Source: Halobacteriovoraceae bacterium (GTDB lineage Bacteria > Bdellovibrionota > Bacteriovoracia > Bacteriovoracales > Bacteriovoracaceae). Taken from it: 44,247 bases of DNA. Below are positions 1 to 8,002 of this stretch, one piece after another (position 1 is the first letter of the stretch; each line of letters begins with the position of its first letter). The DNA lies in assembly GCA_002706205.1 (NCBI GenBank), contig PAKC01000092.1, positions 9,520 through 53,766 of the forward strand, written 5' to 3'. The position numbers and the translations under genes were made by a program. The notes under the pieces were generated by a model, which was not told where the DNA came from, searched no databases, and saw only the letters and a list, made by a program, of their open reading frames with translations.

Positions 1-1251
1 TACATCTAAGTTTAAACTTTGTTTTTGTATTTGAGAAGACTCAATTCTTATAAGCTCATTTAATAATTGGGAGATTTTTTCTAATTTAATTAAAGTTGCA
101 GGAGAAGTCTCTTTAATATATGAATATTCCGTAGAACGATGAACACGGGGACCACAAAAAACAATTAATCCACTTAAATAAGGTTCTAAAAGGCTATGCA
201 CAGAACTTCCAAATCCACCACCAACATAAGCGAAATCAAAACTACTATAAAGCTCACATAAAACACCTTTTACATCAAAAAGAAAAACTCCTTTCTCACG
301 CTCATAAAGCTTAAAAAGCTGACTCAGCTCATTTTCATCAAGCAGATTAGAGATAACATAAACAGGTATACTAAGTTTTTTAAATCTATTTTTAAGATCC
401 AACATATGCTCAGTATCGAGCTTATGGGGTGCAATACAAACAATATCTCGACTGACAAGATCTTTTCCATGCTCTTTAAATGCCTCAACCTCCTGTGGCC
501 ATAAACTACCCATAATAACTTTTTGTTTTTTTTGTTGCTGCATCCAAGACTCAAAATTAAAAAAAATAGGAAATTTTTGAGTCAGTGTTTTCGTTTTATG
601 AGCAACTCTTTGGGAAATAGTTAAAACTCTAAAATCAAAATAATCCAAATGACTTTCAGTCTTTACCTGATAGCTAAGAAAAAGTTTATAGTCATTTTTT
701 GTCGATGCAATAATTTTAGAAAACTGTCGATAACAAAAAAGTAAGTACTGTTTCACCATAAAATTTTTACGGCAAAAGTTTTTCATTGAACCAGCAACAA
801 GAATAAAACTACTGGCTTTATTAGCACCATAATAAATAAGTTCATAAAAAAAGTCATAACGACATAAAATGAGCGTTCGCGCAGTTAACCAAAGAGCTGT
901 ATTTTGTCTTCTTATAAAGGGATGGAAACTTAAAATAGGCAATCGGAATATCCGAAGCTTTGGATATACTCTTGCTAAGTCTAGGACTCTATGCTCAACA
1001 CTTTCAGAACAAAAAATAAGCTCTACTTGTTTATCAAGGTTTAATACCTCTAATAAAAGAGGTTTGACTTGTTCTAATTCTCCTTCAGAAGATACTTCAA
1101 AAGCATAGTCGGCACGACCACAATTGTGAGAACTTAGTTCATTTTTAAGCTCAAACTCCAATCTCTTTTGAGCTTGTTGAGAAAAAAATGGGAGAAGATA
1201 TCTTAAAAATGGGTAAAGAGCTAAACGAAAAAATAAATACAGTTTATACAT
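1..1251 (-). CDS. waaA: 3-deoxy-D-manno-octulosonic acid (Kdo) transferase, 3' end cut by window
   Basis: This frame is open for 417 codons from an ATG at 1251 to the window edge. It is missing from the ORF track because no stop codon lies inside the window. By hand translation it begins MYKLYLFFRLALYPFLRYL, a hydrophobic anchor typical of WaaA. An N-terminal SSEGE segment sits where the family has SVGE with its catalytic Glu. The second Rossmann domain shows GSLWPQEVEAF, IVCIAPHK and YVGGGFGSSVHSLLEP followed by FCGPRVH, matching the family G(S/T)-HEGEE, PRHPER, VGGS-HN-LEP and GPH motifs. The enzyme transfers Kdo from CMP-Kdo to lipid A precursor at the inner membrane. Its start overlaps the end of the upstream heptosyltransferase gene by 8 nt, so the two are probably translationally coupled. 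The sequence is divergent (GGFGSSVH replaces the usual GGSLV-GGHN), so the number of Kdo residues added cannot be predicted. Confidence 0.85.
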   Translation of the reverse strand, partial: MYKLYLFFRLALYPFLRYLLPFFSQQAQKRLEFELKNELSSHNCGRADYAFEVSSEGELEQVKPLLLEVLNLDKQVELIFCSESVEHRVLDLARVYPKLRIFRLPILSFHPFIRRQNTALWLTARTLILCRYDFFYELIYYGANKASSFILVAGSMKNFCRKNFMVKQYLLFCYRQFSKIIASTKNDYKLFLSYQVKTESHLDYFDFRVLTISQRVAHKTKTLTQKFPIFFNFESWMQQQKKQKVIMGSLWPQEVEAFKEHGKDLVSRDIVCIAPHKLDTEHMLDLKNRFKKLSIPVYVISNLLDENELSQLFKLYEREKGVFLFDVKGVLCELYSSFDFAYVGGGFGSSVHSLLEPYLSGLIVFCGPRVHRSTEYSYIKETSPATLIKLEKISQLLNELIRIESSQIQKQSLNLDV

Positions 1252-2320
1252 AAACACTCTCAAGAGTTTCTTTTAAAACTTGAAAAACCTGTTCTGGATG
1301 AATTTCTTTCATACAATAATGTTCTAATCGAAAGCATTTTCTTTTACCAGTACCAGAACATGGACTGCATGTTATATTTTTATAAAGATATTTCGATTGA
1401 GCTAAATGTGGCCTAAACCCAAAACTAGGAGATGTAGAACCAAACAACGAGATAACGGCCCGGCCGTAAGCTTCTGCAATATGAGCACTTGCAGTGTCGT
1501 TCGTTATCGTCACGTCTGCATAAGACAAAATTGTCCCCGACTCGCCCACTGAAGTTTTACCTTGATAATTCAAAAAACGCTCATGTCTCAATTCTGGATC
1601 TGTATTGAAAACATCACAATAATCATCTGCAGGGCCTCCCACTAAAACAACTTTGTAATGATTTAAATCTTTATCGTTTAAAATTTTTTTTACCAAATCT
1701 TTATAGGATTCTAAGGGCCATCGCTTAGATGCAAATGAAGCCACAGGTGAAATGACAATATACTTGCCCTGAATGATTGGTTCAAGAGTTAAGAACGAGC
1801 CTTTTAGCGACGTAAGGCCGATCGTTTGACGTTGAGATGTATTTTGATTATTTACTTCCACCTCTTTAGCTTCTAAACTTTTTTTAAAAAGAAATTTAAA
1901 ATCATTAATAACTCTTTCATGATGAGACTCTAAGTTCTTAAGTAAATCAATCTTAAACTTAATCAGTAGAAAGCGCCTAAAACTACGCTTATCAACAACT
2001 AAACTTGGAATCTGATAGCAAAAAAAACGAATGACTTTAGCACGTAAAGTATTATGCAAGTCGATCAAAAGGCTCAGCGACTTATCTTTTCTTAATTGGC
2101 AAGAAAGCATCCAAAGCTGTTTAATGTCCTCAACTCCCCGTTTACGGTCAATAGTCAGAATTTGATCAATATGAGGATGCCCCTCTAAAACAGGTGCAAA
2201 TGAAGAAGAAGTTACAAATGAAATCTTGCACGTAGGATAACTATACTTCAACCAAGAGATTAATGGCGTCTGTAAAACAATATCTCCAAGACTAGAAAAT
2301 CTAACAATAACAATATGCAT
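1244..2320 (-). CDS. ADP-heptose:LPS heptosyltransferase family protein (GT9)
   Basis: This 358-residue protein belongs to glycosyltransferase family 9, which adds heptose to the LPS inner core on the cytoplasmic face of the inner membrane. The N-terminus IVIVRFSSLGDIVLQTPL is the classic GT9 opening. The C-terminal half has the sugar-nucleotide region: SPVASFASKRWP, then ITNDTASAHIAEAYG and SLFGSTSP. A cysteine-rich tail (CSPCSGTGKRKC, then HYC) is typical of WaaC/WaaF/WaaQ-like enzymes. Which heptose it adds cannot be told from the sequence, so no symbol is given. It lies between hemB, 9 nt upstream, and waaA, which overlaps it by 8 nt, so LPS core genes share this operon. No Shine-Dalgarno sequence precedes the ATG. 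A TAAAAT hexamer lies 6 nt before it, so coupling to hemB or an internal leaderless transcript are both possible. Confidence 0.9.
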   Translation of the reverse strand: MHIVIVRFSSLGDIVLQTPLISWLKYSYPTCKISFVTSSSFAPVLEGHPHIDQILTIDRKRGVEDIKQLWMLSCQLRKDKSLSLLIDLHNTLRAKVIRFFCYQIPSLVVDKRSFRRFLLIKFKIDLLKNLESHHERVINDFKFLFKKSLEAKEVEVNNQNTSQRQTIGLTSLKGSFLTLEPIIQGKYIVISPVASFASKRWPLESYKDLVKKILNDKDLNHYKVVLVGGPADDYCDVFNTDPELRHERFLNYQGKTSVGESGTILSYADVTITNDTASAHIAEAYGRAVISLFGSTSPSFGFRPHLAQSKYLYKNITCSPCSGTGKRKCFRLEHYCMKEIHPEQVFQVLKETLESVYV

Positions 2321-2329
2321 TTAGCTATT

Positions 2330-3313
2330 TTAATTTTTTTTAAGCAATGTGGCCATTTCTTCGGCAAAATAAGTCAGAATGATTTTTGCTCCTGCACGTT
2401 TAAAAGCAGTTAATGTCTCTACCATAATCATCCTACCGTCAACCCAGCCTCTTTCAGCAGCGGCTTTAACCATGGCATACTCTCCGCTCACATTATAAAC
2501 GGCAACTGGAAGAACAGTATTTTGTGAAACTTGATAAACAATATCTAAATAACTCAAACCGGGCTTAATCATCACGATATCAGCTCCCTCTGCTTCATCC
2601 AAGGCAAGCTCTCTTAAAGCTTCTTTCCCATTAGAAAAATCCATTTGATAAGTTTTTTTATCTCCAGCCTTTGGAGCTGAATCAAGTGCATCTCTAAAAG
2701 GGCCATAAAAACCTGAGGCGTACTTGGCCGTATAGGCCATAATCGAGACATGTTCAAAGCCCTGCCCGTCTAAAGCAACTCGGATGGCTTCAATTCGACC
2801 ATCCATCATATCTGAAGGACCCAAAATATCACTACCTGCTCGAGCTTGCGCAACGGCCATTTTTTTAAGCACCTCTAAAGTTTCATCATTTAAAATCTCT
2901 CCATCAGCTGCAACAAGACCGTCATGTCCATCACTAGAATAAGGATCAAGAGCAATATCCGTCATAAGTAGAATTTCAGGGCAAGCTTTTTTAATTTCTT
3001 TAATAGCATTTAAATAAAGACCATCGGGATTATATGCCTCTTTTGCATCTTTAGTTTTTAAATGTTCCTCAATAACTGGAAATAGGGCGATACATTTTAT
3101 TCCAAGTAATGAGAGTTCATTAACTTTTTGTATAAGTAAGTCTAAAGTGTATCGATATTGGCCAGGCATAGATTCAATAGGGACTTTTTTATTATGTCCT
3201 TCAATAATAAAAAGTGGCATAATAAGGTCAGTAACTTGTAGTTGATTCTCTTTTACTAAATCTCTTATGGCCGTATTTTTTCTATTTCTTCTTGGTCTAG
3301 ATAGCATTGGCAT
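2330..3313 (-). CDS. hemB: delta-aminolevulinic acid dehydratase (porphobilinogen synthase)
   Basis: HemB condenses two 5-aminolevulinate molecules to porphobilinogen in cytoplasmic haem synthesis. The length, 327 residues, is normal. The two active-site lysines are K197 (in MAYTAKYASGFYGPFRDA) and K250 (in MIKPGLSYLDI). The C-terminal region shows VAVYNVSGEYAMVKAA. The metal segment at residues 119-131 reads DIALDPYSSDGHDG. The zinc-binding cysteines of E. coli-type enzymes are replaced by Ala/Asp, which is the Asp-rich, Mg-dependent form known from Pseudomonas and Bradyrhizobium. The start overlaps sufE by 17 nt, indicating co-translation. Its link with sufE and LPS genes seems to be operon economy, with no shared pathway visible. 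Confidence 0.97.
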   Translation of the reverse strand: MPMLSRPRRNRKNTAIRDLVKENQLQVTDLIMPLFIIEGHNKKVPIESMPGQYRYTLDLLIQKVNELSLLGIKCIALFPVIEEHLKTKDAKEAYNPDGLYLNAIKEIKKACPEILLMTDIALDPYSSDGHDGLVAADGEILNDETLEVLKKMAVAQARAGSDILGPSDMMDGRIEAIRVALDGQGFEHVSIMAYTAKYASGFYGPFRDALDSAPKAGDKKTYQMDFSNGKEALRELALDEAEGADIVMIKPGLSYLDIVYQVSQNTVLPVAVYNVSGEYAMVKAAAERGWVDGRMIMVETLTAFKRAGAKIILTYFAEEMATLLKKN

Positions 3314-3755
3314 CCATCACCCCTTTATCGTATAAAGACTTGTAGACAAGTGCATACATTTTAATTTGCTTGAGCATACTGGCCAATCCATTAGTTCGAT
3401 TCATCGATAAATGTTCCGTAATACCGATTTGCTTCAAAAAATCCGGCTCAAGGGCCAATATCTCATCTGGCGTTGCATCTGAGTAAACATATGTCAGGAC
3501 GCCAACGATTCCTTTAACCAACATTGCATCACTGTCAGAAGTAAAAACTACTCGCCCATTTTCATACTGTGGTTTTAACCATACTTGTGACTGACAGCCC
3601 TTGACTTGGTACTTCTCAACTTGATCATCACAAGAGTATTCTTTTGACTCTTTACCAAATTTTATTAATTCTTTATACCTATCTTCCCAATCTTTATATT
3701 GATTGAAACGCTCTATTACTTTTTGCACTTTATCTTCTAAGTTCATAAATTTCAC
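3297..3755 (-). CDS. sufE: SufE family cysteine desulfurase activator / sulfur acceptor
   Basis: SufE takes persulfide sulfur from a SufS/CsdA cysteine desulfurase and passes it to the Fe-S scaffold. This 152-residue protein has the hallmark VKGCQSQVW loop with the acceptor Cys54. Typical flanks are YKDWEDRYKELIKFG upstream and GIVGVLTYVYSDATPDEI downstream, and it ends with LSMNRTNGLASMLKQIK. No sufS, sufB, sufC or sufD gene lies in this window, so the partner is elsewhere. It is the first gene of the minus-strand operon sufE-hemB-GT9-waaA. A good Shine-Dalgarno sequence (AAAGG) precedes the ATG, and a sigma-70-like promoter lies just upstream. CsdE is the alternative name within the same family; the sequence alone does not separate them. 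Confidence 0.93.
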   Translation of the reverse strand: MKFMNLEDKVQKVIERFNQYKDWEDRYKELIKFGKESKEYSCDDQVEKYQVKGCQSQVWLKPQYENGRVVFTSDSDAMLVKGIVGVLTYVYSDATPDEILALEPDFLKQIGITEHLSMNRTNGLASMLKQIKMYALVYKSLYDKGVMDANAI

Positions 3756-3769
3756 ACCTTTAGAATGTA

Positions 3770-3798
3770 TTTATAACAAATCGGCAAGTTTTTCACAA
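3770..3798 (-). promoter_or_regulatory. sigma-70-like promoter of the sufE-hemB-GT9-waaA operon
   Basis: Read on the minus strand, TTGTGA (3798-3793) is followed after 17 nt by TATAAA (3775-3770), then the AAAGG Shine-Dalgarno and the sufE ATG at 3755. The spacing is ideal and both hexamers are close to consensus. The element overlaps the divergent sigma-28-like -35 zone only at the edge of the intergenic region. Confidence 0.5.
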
Positions 3799-3809
3799 TC
3801 ATTATTATT

Positions 3810-3837
3810 TAAAGTTATTGCCAGTATTTATCGATAA
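3810..3837 (+). promoter_or_regulatory. sigma-28 (FliA)-type promoter upstream of the GYF-domain gene
   Basis: TAAAGTTA (3810-3817), 12 nt, ATCGATAA (3830-3837), ending 26 nt before the ATG at 3864. The family consensus is TAAAGTTT-N11-GCCGATAA. The same motif with the same 12-nt spacing recurs before cheX, cheY and the chemoreceptor remnant. Confidence 0.6.
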
Positions 3838-3863
3838 GTCTCAAGAGACAATGAGGTTTTATC

Positions 3864-5075
3864 ATGGATGAATTAAAGAAAAAAATAGATTTAAAGCCCT
3901 TAACAGACCAACAAATTAAAGAACGCTCAGTTTCTTTGACGGATCTTTGGATGGTGCGAACAGAATCTGAAGAAATTTTAGGTCCATTTGATACAGAGTC
4001 TTTAAAAACTTATACCGGTAATCATCAACATTTATTTGAAAATACACAAGTATACAATCTCGAAAGTGAAAAATGGTTTGAAACTTTTAAAGTTTCTTAT
4101 TTTCAAAGAAGAAAACCAGCTTTTATGTCTGCCCAAAATCTCATCAAATCAGATGAGTTTTATATTATGATTAACGGACAAAAAAATGGACCTTATCACA
4201 AAAATGAAGTTCAAGCTTTTTTAAAAAATGGACAAATATCTCCCAGCTCACAAGTATCACTTGATAAGGGAGAGTCATGGATAAAACTTTACGAACACCA
4301 TGCATTTGACCGACGAGAGAAAAAGTCAAATCAAGAATTACCCTTCACCCCTGCTCCAGAGCTTCTAGAAAAGATGGCCAAAACCAAAGAAGACATACTT
4401 AAAGCCAAGCAACAAGAAGATGCTATTATAGAATTAGCTTATATTGGACACTCCAAGAACACCTCTGATTCAACGACTAAAAAAACCAAAACGACTCTTA
4501 CTGAAGACAATAATACACCTAAATCAAAACTAAAAAGTTACGTTACAGTTTTTGCTACCATGACACTTATTATTTTTGCGACGACAGTTTTTATTCAAAG
4601 TACGAATGAGTCTCAAAAAAGAATCGAAGCGAAAACAGACCCTAAAAGTATCGATAACTCAAATAGGAATTTAAGAAAACCTGCTTCGGTTGAAACAAAA
4701 CAACCTCCTAAGACCAAAGTTCAACATAAAAGAATTAAGCCAGTAACACGCAAAAGAGTCGAGCCCAAAAGGTATCGTCCAACCGTAACAAGACCAAGCC
4801 CTCCCAAGCGTGAAAGAAGATCAAGAACTTCTTCCCCAAGATCCCGTCGAGTTGAAAGAAATATTGATTACGCTAATACTGTCGATCAAACTGAAGAAAG
4901 AATTGATATCAATGACCCAGAAATCCAAAGAGAAATAACACGTGAGTTATCAGGTGAATATGATCTTGATGGCGAATTACTTGATGAACAAGAAGTTCCA
5001 GAAGAATATTTTGACGATGAAGAAATCTTAGAAGAAGACTATCCAGATGATATGCGTCAAGAAGTTTATAGATAA
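3864..5075 (+). CDS. GYF_2 domain membrane protein, basic and acidic tail
   Basis: A 403-residue protein of unknown function. Two GYF_2 (DUF4339-type) domains are visible at about residues 28-76 (WMVRTESEEILGPFDTESL) and 98-146 (FYIMINGQKNGPYHKNEV). Each has the x-GPF/GPY core and the buried W. A Lys/Glu-rich stretch and one membrane helix (about 226-245, VTVFATMTLIIFATTVF) follow. Next come a Pro/Arg-rich segment (265-335) and a strongly acidic C-terminus (EEYFDDEEILEEDYPDD). GYF_2 domains usually bind proline-rich or other peptides. Here they should lie in the cytoplasm, with the charged tail in the periplasm. The ATG is preceded by GAGG and by a sigma-28-like promoter, which ties it by inference to motility. 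It is followed closely by tmk but probably forms its own transcript. Confidence 0.85.
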   Translation: MDELKKKIDLKPLTDQQIKERSVSLTDLWMVRTESEEILGPFDTESLKTYTGNHQHLFENTQVYNLESEKWFETFKVSYFQRRKPAFMSAQNLIKSDEFYIMINGQKNGPYHKNEVQAFLKNGQISPSSQVSLDKGESWIKLYEHHAFDRREKKSNQELPFTPAPELLEKMAKTKEDILKAKQQEDAIIELAYIGHSKNTSDSTTKKTKTTLTEDNNTPKSKLKSYVTVFATMTLIIFATTVFIQSTNESQKRIEAKTDPKSIDNSNRNLRKPASVETKQPPKTKVQHKRIKPVTRKRVEPKRYRPTVTRPSPPKRERRSRTSSPRSRRVERNIDYANTVDQTEERIDINDPEIQREITRELSGEYDLDGELLDEQEVPEEYFDDEEILEEDYPDDMRQEVYR

Positions 5076-5109
5076 TCATCAATAAGCTTATTTGCTAAAA
5101 ACAAGCATT

Positions 5110-5139
5110 TTTACAATTCAAGAAAAATTATGCTATCTT
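5110..5139 (+). promoter_or_regulatory. candidate leaderless promoter of tmk
   Basis: TTTACA (5110-5115), 18 nt, TATCTT (5134-5139), then six bases (CCCAAC) and the ATG at 5146. No Shine-Dalgarno sequence precedes this ATG. If the promoter is real, transcription would start at or next to the start codon. This also argues against the upstream TTG start used in the ORF track. Confidence 0.35.
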
Positions 5140-5145
5140 CCCAAC

Positions 5146-5823
5146 ATGAAAAAAACCACAAACTTAACTGACCTTGTAAAACCCTTCAAGGATCAATATG
5201 CCAAAGACTCTTATTTTGTCAGCTTTGAAGGAATTGAAGGCAGTGGAAAAACGACTCAAATCAATCTTCTCAAAGAAGATCTCATTACTCAGGGTTATAA
5301 GGTTTTACTCTTAAGAGAGCCTGGAGGGACTCATTTTGGAGAGAAATTAAGAGAAGTTATTCTAACATCTAATGAAAAGATTTCCCCTCTAAGTGAAGCT
5401 TTACTTTTTGCCTCATCAAGGGCCCAACTCTTAGAAAATAAAATATTACCATTTTTATCCCAACCTAAACATATTGTTATAATAGATAGATATATAGACA
5501 GCTCAATCGCCTACCAAGGGTTTGCGCGAAAGCTTGGAGTTGAAACAATTCTAAAAATTCATCACCATAGCCCGTTAAATATTCTCCCTAATCTCACATT
5601 TTACCTAGATATAAACTTAAACCTCTCCATGCAACGCCAAAGACTTAGAGGGCAAAACAAAGATTATTTTGAAAAAGAAGACCAAGACTTTTACCAAGAG
5701 CTTATAAACGGATATGAGTTCTGTGTTGAAAACTTCAAATCCCGGGTTAAAGTCATTGCTGCTGACAACACAATTGAAAATGTTGCGCAGCAAATTAAAA
5801 CTCATCTTGGAAATCTCCTATGA
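5146..5823 (+). CDS. tmk: thymidylate kinase
   Basis: Tmk phosphorylates dTMP to dTDP for DNA synthesis. The P-loop is FEGIEGSGKTT (residues about 27-37). The family motif REPGGTHFGEKLR follows, then IIDRYIDSSIAYQGFAR (the DR motif and base-binding region) and an Arg-containing lid region, RQRLRGQNKDYFEKE. I place the start at ATG 5146, giving 225 residues, and not at the TTG at 5092. The 18 extra residues carry no family sequence and overlap a promoter-like region. Even so, about 24 residues precede the first strand, longer than in E. coli Tmk. The stop overlaps the holB start as ATGA, so the two are coupled. The tmk-holB-ricT order is also found in Bacillus, where it belongs to a replication/maintenance cluster. 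Confidence 0.95.
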   Translation: MKKTTNLTDLVKPFKDQYAKDSYFVSFEGIEGSGKTTQINLLKEDLITQGYKVLLLREPGGTHFGEKLREVILTSNEKISPLSEALLFASSRAQLLENKILPFLSQPKHIVIIDRYIDSSIAYQGFARKLGVETILKIHHHSPLNILPNLTFYLDINLNLSMQRQRLRGQNKDYFEKEDQDFYQELINGYEFCVENFKSRVKVIAADNTIENVAQQIKTHLGNLL

Positions 5824-6539
5824 GCACAAACCTACAGAGTATTTTAAAAAATAAAGCACACAACAAGACACTCGCTTCACTCTATATTCTAGAAGCAACT
5901 TACTCCAATGAAAATCATCAATGCCTAGAATGGATAAAAGACTTATTGGCGCAAATAACAAATATAAATACTTCAAAATTAGAAAACGCCCAAGACATAC
6001 TTATTCTAGATGCAAATGACAAAAAAAATTATCAGCAAGAACATATCCAACAAATCTATCAGTTTTTAAGTTTTCAAGCTTTAGAGCTTGGCCAAAAGTT
6101 TCTCATCATCCCCGAATGTGAGAAGATATCAACAAATCATTACAACAAATTACTTAAAACTTTTGAAGAACCGCCTGTTGCCCTTACTGCATTTCTTATA
6201 AATGATCATAAAGTAAAAATTCTCCCCACCATTGAATCAAGAGCGATTCAATTAAAAATCCCGACTCAAAAAGCTCAACTTGATCCTCAATGGAAAGAAT
6301 TTCTTATTAAGTCGCATTCTTTAATCGAGTTTCTGGACTTTGTTGAAAAAAATGATTTAACACCTCATAAACTCTGTACACTTACTCTAGACATCATTCA
6401 ACAACACTCATCACATTATCAGCACTACGCACAAACGATTAAGGCCATTAAATCAATTCAAGAAGATATCAAATTTAATAACTCAGCTAGTCAAATAAAT
6501 GTCAAAATCTATCATATCCTTTCAAAACTAAGGGTTTGA
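5820..6539 (+). CDS. holB: reduced DNA polymerase III delta-prime-like subunit
   Basis: A 239-residue protein related to the clamp-loader delta-prime subunit, which works with DnaX and delta to load the sliding clamp. The best evidence is NKLLKTFEEPP (family LLK-LEEPP, the sensor/SRC-adjacent region) and KILPTIESRAIQL (family LLPTI-SRC). The upstream strand FLIIPECEKISTNHYN corresponds to the Walker B-like DADxM region. The N-terminal half has no Walker A motif and no zinc-binding cysteines. It is also shorter than the usual 300-330 residues, having lost most of the C-terminal collar domain. Position supports the call: it follows tmk with an ATGA overlap and precedes ricT, as holB does in many genomes. 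It may be a normal divergent delta-prime or a paralogue; no other clamp-loader gene is in the window. Confidence 0.75.
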   Translation: MSTNLQSILKNKAHNKTLASLYILEATYSNENHQCLEWIKDLLAQITNINTSKLENAQDILILDANDKKNYQQEHIQQIYQFLSFQALELGQKFLIIPECEKISTNHYNKLLKTFEEPPVALTAFLINDHKVKILPTIESRAIQLKIPTQKAQLDPQWKEFLIKSHSLIEFLDFVEKNDLTPHKLCTLTLDIIQQHSSHYQHYAQTIKAIKSIQEDIKFNNSASQINVKIYHILSKLRV

Positions 6540-6599
6540 CTAGTCGTCGCAGACGCTAGAGAATACTAATTCAATTTAGATGGTTATTTGGAATTAAAC

Positions 6600-8000
6600 A
6601 TGAATGATATACAAGAAAATACTGGTGAAAATAATCATCAGGATGAAATCAAAACAGAAAAAAGAAAAAAAAATAAATTTGCCGTAAAAGAAGAAATCAC
6701 TGAAGATAACTGTAAATTTACGGAAGGACAAATCCTACGCTTTGTACGAGTGCGTTTTCCAGGACATGCCAAGTCCTATGCTTTCTTACTTGGTCAAAGA
6801 AATTTAGCCTATGGAAAAAAAGTTATGGCCATGAGTGACCGTGGGATGGCCGTTGGTTATATTAACTCTTTTCCCTATGAATTAGCTTTTCACAAAGATA
6901 TGTTGCCACTTAGAAGTATCACAAAAGCTGCAACAGAAGATGATATTAGTAATGAAATAGATATTTATAAAAAACAAAAAGAAATTGAAACTTTATGCCA
7001 AAACTTAATTGAAAAACATAAGCTTGACATGAATCTCACCCATGTTGAGTTTACTCAATTTGGAAAAAAAGTTGTTTTTTATTTTGTCGCCCCAGCACGA
7101 GTTGATTTTAGAGGTTTAGTTAAGGACCTTGTCTCAGAATTAAAACTAAGAATCGAATTACGTCAAATATCAGTAAGGGATAGAGCTGCATCTCAAGGGG
7201 CCATAGGTCCCTGTGGTCGAGAACTTTGTTGTTCTTCCTTTCTCTCTAAGTATGGGAATGTCTCAATAAAAATGGCCAAAAATCAAAACCTTAGTCTTAA
7301 CTATTCAAAGCTCAACGGAGTCTGTGGCCAATTAAAATGCTGCTTGCAATATGAAGACGAAGTTTACGCTCAAAAACGAAAAAAACTCCCTCAAGAGGGA
7401 TCACTTATAAAAACAAAAAATGGCGATAGCGGTAAAGTCAAAAAACTAAATATTCTTAGTCAGCAGTTTGATCTGTTAACAGACAAAGGAAGAATTAAGC
7501 GCTACACCCATGACCAACTCAGTAAAACTTATAAAAATGGAGAATATAAATTCCCAACACATTTTGACAATATCTCAGATGAAACGGCGACAGTTGTAGG
7601 GCTTAATGATTTAGAGGCAAAAAAAACGCGTCAATTCGAAAAGGATATGGACAAACTTAAACTCAAAGCAAAACAATATGCTCATGAGGCAATTGAAGAC
7701 ATATCTGACTTTCTTCCACCAAGAGACCGTTCAGATGATCTCAAACAGATCAAACAAGAACAAGAACAAGAAAAACTAAAATCGTCCACACAGTTGCCAG
7801 AAGACAAGAGTACACAAACACCTCAACGTGATGATCATGGAACGACACAAAACAGCGACGAAATGCAAAGTAAAGATAAAGATGACAGAGCAAAAAAAAC
7901 TTATCGTCATCCAAAGAAGAAAAATTATAATAGAAGAAATAATCACTCTAAGGGCAGTTCACGTAGGAATAACAAAAAACCAAATTCTTCTAAGGATTAA
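6600..8000 (+). CDS. ricT: PSP1 domain protein, RicT/YaaT-like
   Basis: A member of the PSP1 family; Bacillus RicT (YaaT) acts with RicA and RicF in a complex that binds [4Fe-4S] clusters and modulates RNase Y maturation of mRNA. After a charged N-terminus, residues 46-255 carry the domain: VRFPGHAKSYAFLLG, VEFTQFGKKVVFYFVAP and RDRAASQGAIGPCG. The cysteine motifs GPCGRELCCSSFL (C205, C210, C211) and GVCGQLKCCLQYE (C242, C247, C248) are intact. A KOW-like segment follows (SLIKTKNGDSGKVKKLN). A 150-residue Lys/Arg/Gln-rich disordered tail suggests RNA contact. I chose ATG 6600 over the track's TTG 6588. Neither start has a clear Shine-Dalgarno sequence, so the start is uncertain by four codons. 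It sits directly after tmk-holB, the conserved neighbourhood. Confidence 0.88.
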   Translation: MNDIQENTGENNHQDEIKTEKRKKNKFAVKEEITEDNCKFTEGQILRFVRVRFPGHAKSYAFLLGQRNLAYGKKVMAMSDRGMAVGYINSFPYELAFHKDMLPLRSITKAATEDDISNEIDIYKKQKEIETLCQNLIEKHKLDMNLTHVEFTQFGKKVVFYFVAPARVDFRGLVKDLVSELKLRIELRQISVRDRAASQGAIGPCGRELCCSSFLSKYGNVSIKMAKNQNLSLNYSKLNGVCGQLKCCLQYEDEVYAQKRKKLPQEGSLIKTKNGDSGKVKKLNILSQQFDLLTDKGRIKRYTHDQLSKTYKNGEYKFPTHFDNISDETATVVGLNDLEAKKTRQFEKDMDKLKLKAKQYAHEAIEDISDFLPPRDRSDDLKQIKQEQEQEKLKSSTQLPEDKSTQTPQRDDHGTTQNSDEMQSKDKDDRAKKTYRHPKKKNYNRRNNHSKGSSRRNNKKPNSSKD

Positions 8001-8002
8001 GG

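Noticed and set aside
324-554. Track ORF, minus strand, 76 aa
   Set aside because: It is in another frame of the waaA coding sequence, shows no family features and has no ribosome site.
869-1108. Track ORF, plus strand, 79 aa
   Set aside because: It lies antisense inside waaA; composition and lack of signals mark it as a shadow.
5092-5145. TTG start of tmk used by the ORF track
   Set aside because: The added residues have no family match and the region looks like a promoter; ATG 5146 is preferred.
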